From assembly GCF_016785185.1 (NCBI RefSeq), contig NZ_JAEKDY010000048.1: a stretch of DNA of 25,546 nt; one strand, given 5' to 3'. The notes beneath the pieces are model-generated. The model made no database searches and had not been told where the DNA came from. It saw nothing but the letters and a program-made list of their open reading frames with translations. The translations under genes were made by a program, and so were the position numbers. Positions within the stretch are counted from its first letter, which is position 1; each line of letters starts with the position of its first letter. The stretch comes from Heyndrickxia sporothermodurans (GTDB lineage Bacteria; Bacillota; Bacilli; Bacillales; Bacillaceae_C). Below are positions 22,160 to 25,546 of the stretch, piece by piece.

Positions 22160-23353
22160 TTGAAAAACCATTGGTTTACATTTTTTGGAGGAACGATTCT
22201 TGTGAAGGTTGAAGGAAAGGGGGTTGAGAGATTTATTAATCAGCTTACTCGCTCTAGTTTGATCGTATGGAATGTGAAACGACAAGGTACCTCAGCTATT
22301 ACCTTTTATATTCGTCTTCAAGATGTGCATAAATTAAGACAACACGTTCGAAAATTTGATTGCAAAGTATCGTTTTTGAGTGGACAAGGTGCCCCATTTC
22401 TATGGAAAAGAACCTTGAAGAATGCTGGATTTTTCGCGGGCTTTTTCCTTTTCTTTGTTGTTATTACGCTGTTATCAAATATCGTATGGGGGATAAATAT
22501 AAACGGTGCTAGCCCGCAAATGGAGCATCAAATTCGCAAGGAATTAGATCATCTTGGTGTTCATGTAGGGAAACTCCAATTTTTTATTGATGATGTTGAA
22601 ACCATTCAACGAAAATTAGAAGACCGGATCCCGAATATTACGTGGGTAGGTGTTGATTTAAACGGGACAACCTACCACTTTCAAGTTGTTGAAAAAAACA
22701 TTCCGGAACAACCGGAGAAACAATCACCACAAAATCTTGTAGCAAATAAAAAAGCAGTAATCGTTGACATGTTTGTAGAAAATGGACAACCGGTGGTGAA
22801 GGTCAATCAATATGTAAAAAAAGGGCAGCTTCTAGTTTCTGGTACAATTGGTAATGAACATAATGAAAAGAAAGTTGCGGCAGTAGGGAAAGTAATAGGG
22901 AAAACATGGTACAAAGTAGACGTTAATATGCCTTTTCAATCCGAATTTCAAGTTTATACAGGGAATGAAAAGCGAAAATATTCTTTGAAAATTGGTTCTG
23001 TTAGTATTCCATTATGGGGATTTGGAAAAATAGAATATAAGGACTATGATAAAGAAACTGAATCGCATAAAATCAAATTTCTAAAATGGTCTCTTCCAAT
23101 AAAATATGAAAACACAACGATTAGGGAAAATGAAAAAGTGGAAAGAAATTATACAAAAAATGAAGCGATAAATGCTGCAAAAGAAATTGCACTAAGTGAT
23201 TTAAAAGCAAAAATTCCATCAGATGCAAAGATTATTGATGAATATGTTTTGCATCAAAAAGTCGAGAATGGTAAAGTGGATTTATCAATATATTTCCAAG
23301 TAACCGAAAATATTGCGAAAGCAAAACCAATTATTCAAGGAGACGCTGAATGA
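22160..23353 (+). CDS. yqfD: Sporulation protein YqfD
   Basis: A 397-residue membrane protein of the YqfD family, required for normal sporulation in Bacillus; the molecular role is unclear. A small N-terminal domain (1-80) is followed by one membrane segment (about 88-110, FFAGFFLFFVVITLLSNIVW). The large remaining domain is probably outside the cytoplasm, in the space between mother cell and forespore. Its first part after the membrane (about 113-185, INGASPQMEHQIRKEL) resembles the POTRA-like region of division proteins such as FtsQ/DivIB. The start is TTG at 22160, nine bases after AAGGAG. Its TGA overlaps the phoH ATG (ATGA). Confidence 0.93.
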   Translation: MKNHWFTFFGGTILVKVEGKGVERFINQLTRSSLIVWNVKRQGTSAITFYIRLQDVHKLRQHVRKFDCKVSFLSGQGAPFLWKRTLKNAGFFAGFFLFFVVITLLSNIVWGININGASPQMEHQIRKELDHLGVHVGKLQFFIDDVETIQRKLEDRIPNITWVGVDLNGTTYHFQVVEKNIPEQPEKQSPQNLVANKKAVIVDMFVENGQPVVKVNQYVKKGQLLVSGTIGNEHNEKKVAAVGKVIGKTWYKVDVNMPFQSEFQVYTGNEKRKYSLKIGSVSIPLWGFGKIEYKDYDKETESHKIKFLKWSLPIKYENTTIRENEKVERNYTKNEAINAAKEIALSDLKAKIPSDAKIIDEYVLHQKVENGKVDLSIYFQVTENIAKAKPIIQGDAE

Positions 23354-24312
23354 CAGAAGACTCAATTACATCAAACCTTCAATTACAAAATGCGAATGAG
23401 GCGATTGCTTTATTTGGGATATCAGATGCAAATTTGAAATTACTCGAACAAGAATATGAAGTAACAATTGTTACTCGAGGGGAAACGATCGATGTTTCCG
23501 GAAATGAAAGCAATGTGGAGAGAGTGTACCATGTTTTGTTTCAACTGTTAAAAGTAATTAGAAAAGCTATCAACATTAGTCAACGTGATGTTGTCTATGC
23601 AATCCAAATGGAGAAGAAAGGTACACTTGAGTATTTTACAGAAATATATGAAGAAGAAATAACTAAAAATGCAAAAGGCAAACCGATTCGAGTAAAGACT
23701 TTAGGACAAAGACAGTATATTGCTGCAATTAAAAAGAAAGATTTAGTCTTTGGAATTGGTCCAGCGGGTACAGGGAAAACATATTTAGCCGTTGTCATGG
23801 CAGTAAGTGCGTTAAAAAGCGGCCTTGTCAAACGGATCATACTAACAAGACCTGCTGTAGAAGCGGGAGAAAGTCTGGGATTCTTACCGGGCGACTTGAA
23901 AGAAAAAGTAGATCCCTACCTACGACCTCTGTACGATGCATTAAATGATGTGTTAGGCAGTGAACATACAAACCGATTGATTGAACGAGAAACGATTGAA
24001 ATCGCGCCCCTCGCCTATATGAGAGGGAGAACATTAGACGATGCCTTTGTCATTCTTGATGAGGCCCAAAATACAACACAAGCGCAAATGAAAATGTTTT
24101 TAACTCGCTTAGGCTTTAATTCAAAAATGGTAATAAACGGAGATCGAACACAGGTGGATTTACCAAAAGGGGTTCAATCAGGTCTCGTTGCTGCGGAAAA
24201 GATATTAAACAATGTTCATGACATTTCATTTATATATTTAGAACAAAGTGATGTTGTTAGGCACCCGCTTGTCGCAAAAATTATTGATGCCTATAATAAT
24301 TATTCTCTCTAA
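23350..24312 (+). CDS. phoH: PhoH-family ATPase
   Basis: PhoH-like proteins are cytoplasmic P-loop ATPases; in other bacteria they are linked to phosphate starvation and to RNA metabolism. The product has 320 residues. Walker A is GPAGTGKT (137-144) and Walker B FVILDEAQ (233-240), with the sensor-like VINGDRTQVDLPKG further on. A small N-terminal domain of about 115 residues precedes the ATPase core. The ATG overlaps the yqfD stop codon (ATGA), with GGAG seven bases upstream inside yqfD, so translation is coupled to yqfD. This places a housekeeping-type gene behind a sporulation promoter, so another promoter inside yqfD is possible. In many genomes phoH is followed by pgpH and ybeY, as starts to be seen here. 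Confidence 0.94.
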   Translation: MTEDSITSNLQLQNANEAIALFGISDANLKLLEQEYEVTIVTRGETIDVSGNESNVERVYHVLFQLLKVIRKAINISQRDVVYAIQMEKKGTLEYFTEIYEEEITKNAKGKPIRVKTLGQRQYIAAIKKKDLVFGIGPAGTGKTYLAVVMAVSALKSGLVKRIILTRPAVEAGESLGFLPGDLKEKVDPYLRPLYDALNDVLGSEHTNRLIERETIEIAPLAYMRGRTLDDAFVILDEAQNTTQAQMKMFLTRLGFNSKMVINGDRTQVDLPKGVQSGLVAAEKILNNVHDISFIYLEQSDVVRHPLVAKIIDAYNNYSL

Positions 24313-24339
24313 CCCGACCAATGAATCGGGTTATTTTTT
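24310..24339 (+). terminator. Terminator after phoH
   Basis: TAACCCGA (24310-24317) pairs with TCGGGTTA (24326-24333), with an eight-base loop and six T. The left arm overlaps the phoH stop. Confidence 0.85.
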
Positions 24340-24355
24340 ATTAATTAATTAATAG

Positions 24356-24384
24356 GTGCAATTTGGTACAAAAACTGATATGAT
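24356..24384 (+). promoter_or_regulatory. Candidate extended -10 promoter of pgpH
   Basis: TGATATGAT (24376-24384) is an extended -10 (TGn-TATGAT). The -35 at 17 bases, GTGCAA (24356-24361), is weak. The transcript would have a leader of about 50 bases before the pgpH ribosome site. Confidence 0.45.
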
Positions 24385-24440
24385 TTTACATAATTAGGGA
24401 AGGAAACACCGCAAAACATAAAATTGGTGGTGGGAGTTTA

Positions 24441-25487
24441 ATGAATTTTCAAGATTATATTGGCAAGATCCGCACTTTTTTAAGTTACAAAGTGTTTACA
24501 CTCATTTGTTTTTTGTTATTAGCTATCGTCCTTTACGGAGTACTTTTTTACAATGTAAAGCCGCAAACGTATGATGTAGAACTGTTTTCCGTTTCAGATA
24601 AAACGATTCGTTCTCCAAAAACAATTGTTGATGAGGAGAGAACGAAAGAAGAACAGCAAAAAGCCGCTGATGCAGTAGAAAAGGTATATACATTTAAAAA
24701 GGAAAAACAACAAAATCGAGTTTCTTTAATTGATTCTATTTTTGAATTTGTTCTGGATATTAATGAAGAAACCTCGATTGGTAAAGGAAAAACTGACGGA
24801 AAACCTGAAAAAAAGCCAATTGAAGAAAAACTTGAATTATTAAAATCAAACTTAACTGCAAATGTAAATGAGGATGTTACGAAATCCATTCCTGATGAAG
24901 TATTCCTAGCACTATTAAAATCAAATATAAATGAATTAGAGCGGGCACGAACGATTGTAGTTGGCCAAGTCGAAACATTAATGAGTGAAAAAATCCGTGA
25001 AGAAAATGTTCCACATTATAAAAATTTAATTTCCGATCGAATCGGACTTACTAGTTTGCACAGCAGTTTAAAAGATGCAAGTGTTGAATTAGGCAAATAT
25101 GCAATCGTAGCAAACGAAATTTATGATCCTGAACAAACAGAAGAACGAAAAAAACAGGCGATCCAAAGTGTGGAGCCGGTAAAGATTTTACAAGGACAGG
25201 TTATTGCACAAGAAGGTCATCTTATCGATCATGAAACATATCATCAACTACAACTTCTTGGTTTACTAAAAAGTAATCCAAGTGTTAAGCCATACATAGG
25301 TCTCGGTATTTTTGTATTTTTAATTATCGGTTCTTTATTTTTATACTTTACAACTTTTCGTGTGAAAGAAGAAAAAAAGCAAAATTATTTAATTCTTTTA
25401 AGCTTTATTTTTATTATTAGAGTCAATTTCATAATTGCTCTTTTTAAAAATACAGAATCCTACAGAATTTCTAAAATATATTTTTAA
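24441..25487 (+). CDS. pgpH: PgpH-like cyclic-di-AMP phosphodiesterase, N-terminal part, frame broken
   Basis: PgpH (yqfF) is a membrane enzyme of about 700 residues that hydrolyses c-di-AMP; its layout is a membrane helix, a large extracytoplasmic 7TMR-HDED domain, seven membrane helices and a cytoplasmic HD domain. Here the frame gives the first membrane helix (about 17-37), the extracytoplasmic domain (40-280, ending in the conserved QGQVIAQEGHLI region) and the first of the C-terminal helices (286-303), then stops at residue 348 (TAA 25485-25487). That is half length. The HD domain would lie beyond the window. From about residue 330 the protein no longer resembles the family well, and the last 60 bases contain fragments of the expected continuation in different frames. 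A frameshift, whether real or a sequence error at a contig end, is more likely than a short natural product. Confidence 0.75.
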   Translation: MNFQDYIGKIRTFLSYKVFTLICFLLLAIVLYGVLFYNVKPQTYDVELFSVSDKTIRSPKTIVDEERTKEEQQKAADAVEKVYTFKKEKQQNRVSLIDSIFEFVLDINEETSIGKGKTDGKPEKKPIEEKLELLKSNLTANVNEDVTKSIPDEVFLALLKSNINELERARTIVVGQVETLMSEKIREENVPHYKNLISDRIGLTSLHSSLKDASVELGKYAIVANEIYDPEQTEERKKQAIQSVEPVKILQGQVIAQEGHLIDHETYHQLQLLGLLKSNPSVKPYIGLGIFVFLIIGSLFLYFTTFRVKEEKKQNYLILLSFIFIIRVNFIIALFKNTESYRISKIYF

Positions 25488-25546
25488 AAACAGAAATCAT
25501 GCTACTTGTTGCTGATTTAATTGTACATTAATTCGGTCTGCGGCTA

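Overview
The window is a chromosomal core segment of a low-G+C, endospore-forming Firmicute, most likely a Bacillaceae (Bacillus sensu lato). Reasons: the gene order follows what I remember of the Bacillus subtilis holA–pgpH (yqeN–yqfF) region; sporulation and germination genes are present (gpr, spoIIP, yqxA, yqfC, yqfD); Shine-Dalgarno sites are strong AGGAGG types; several genes start with TTG; sigma-A, sigma-W and probable sigma-E promoters are recognisable; and the heat-shock operon is controlled by CIRCE. Species cannot be assigned from the sequence alone.

Layout. 1–546 is a mostly non-coding leader. It holds the first codons and promoter of a minus-strand gene, two hairpins, a ~125-bp hairpin-rich repeat of a type I recognise from many Bacillaceae genomes, and the holA promoter. 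547–1880: holA (DNA polymerase III delta) and convergent rpsT (S20) share a bidirectional terminator. 2142–4945: gpr, spoIIP and yqxA form a sporulation block. 5086–8141: lepA (EF4), a terminator, then hemW. 8209–16324: the heat-shock operon hrcA-grpE-dnaK-dnaJ-prmA-rsmE-mtaB, with a perfect CIRCE at the front, hairpins in the intergenic gaps and an internal promoter before dnaJ. 16357–17133: deoC as a single-gene unit; I do not recall it at this place in B. subtilis. 17132–18061, minus strand: yqeW, a Na/Pi-cotransporter-family protein, whose upstream region carries four phased TTTAC hexamers resembling Pho boxes. 18138–18904: rpsU-yqeY. 18931–21795: a sigma-W operon, yqeZ(nfeD)-floA-yqfB, which acts at the membrane. 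21800–24339: yqfC-yqfD-phoH. 24356–end: pgpH, a cyclic-di-AMP phosphodiesterase homologue whose frame is broken in the last ~100 bases.

How the genes work together: DnaK, DnaJ and GrpE are one chaperone machine repressed by HrcA, and the operon continues into ribosome and tRNA modification genes (PrmA on L11, RsmE on 16S rRNA, MtaB on tRNA t6A37). Gpr degrades small acid-soluble spore proteins at germination. SpoIIP is part of the engulfment peptidoglycan machine. NfeD and FloA act in membrane microdomains during envelope stress.

I found no mobile element with a transposase, prophage, CRISPR array, tRNA gene or evident new defence or biosynthetic system. The most noteworthy observations are regulatory (Pho-box-like array, spoIIP inverted repeat, grpE leader hairpins), the dispersed repeat, and the broken pgpH.
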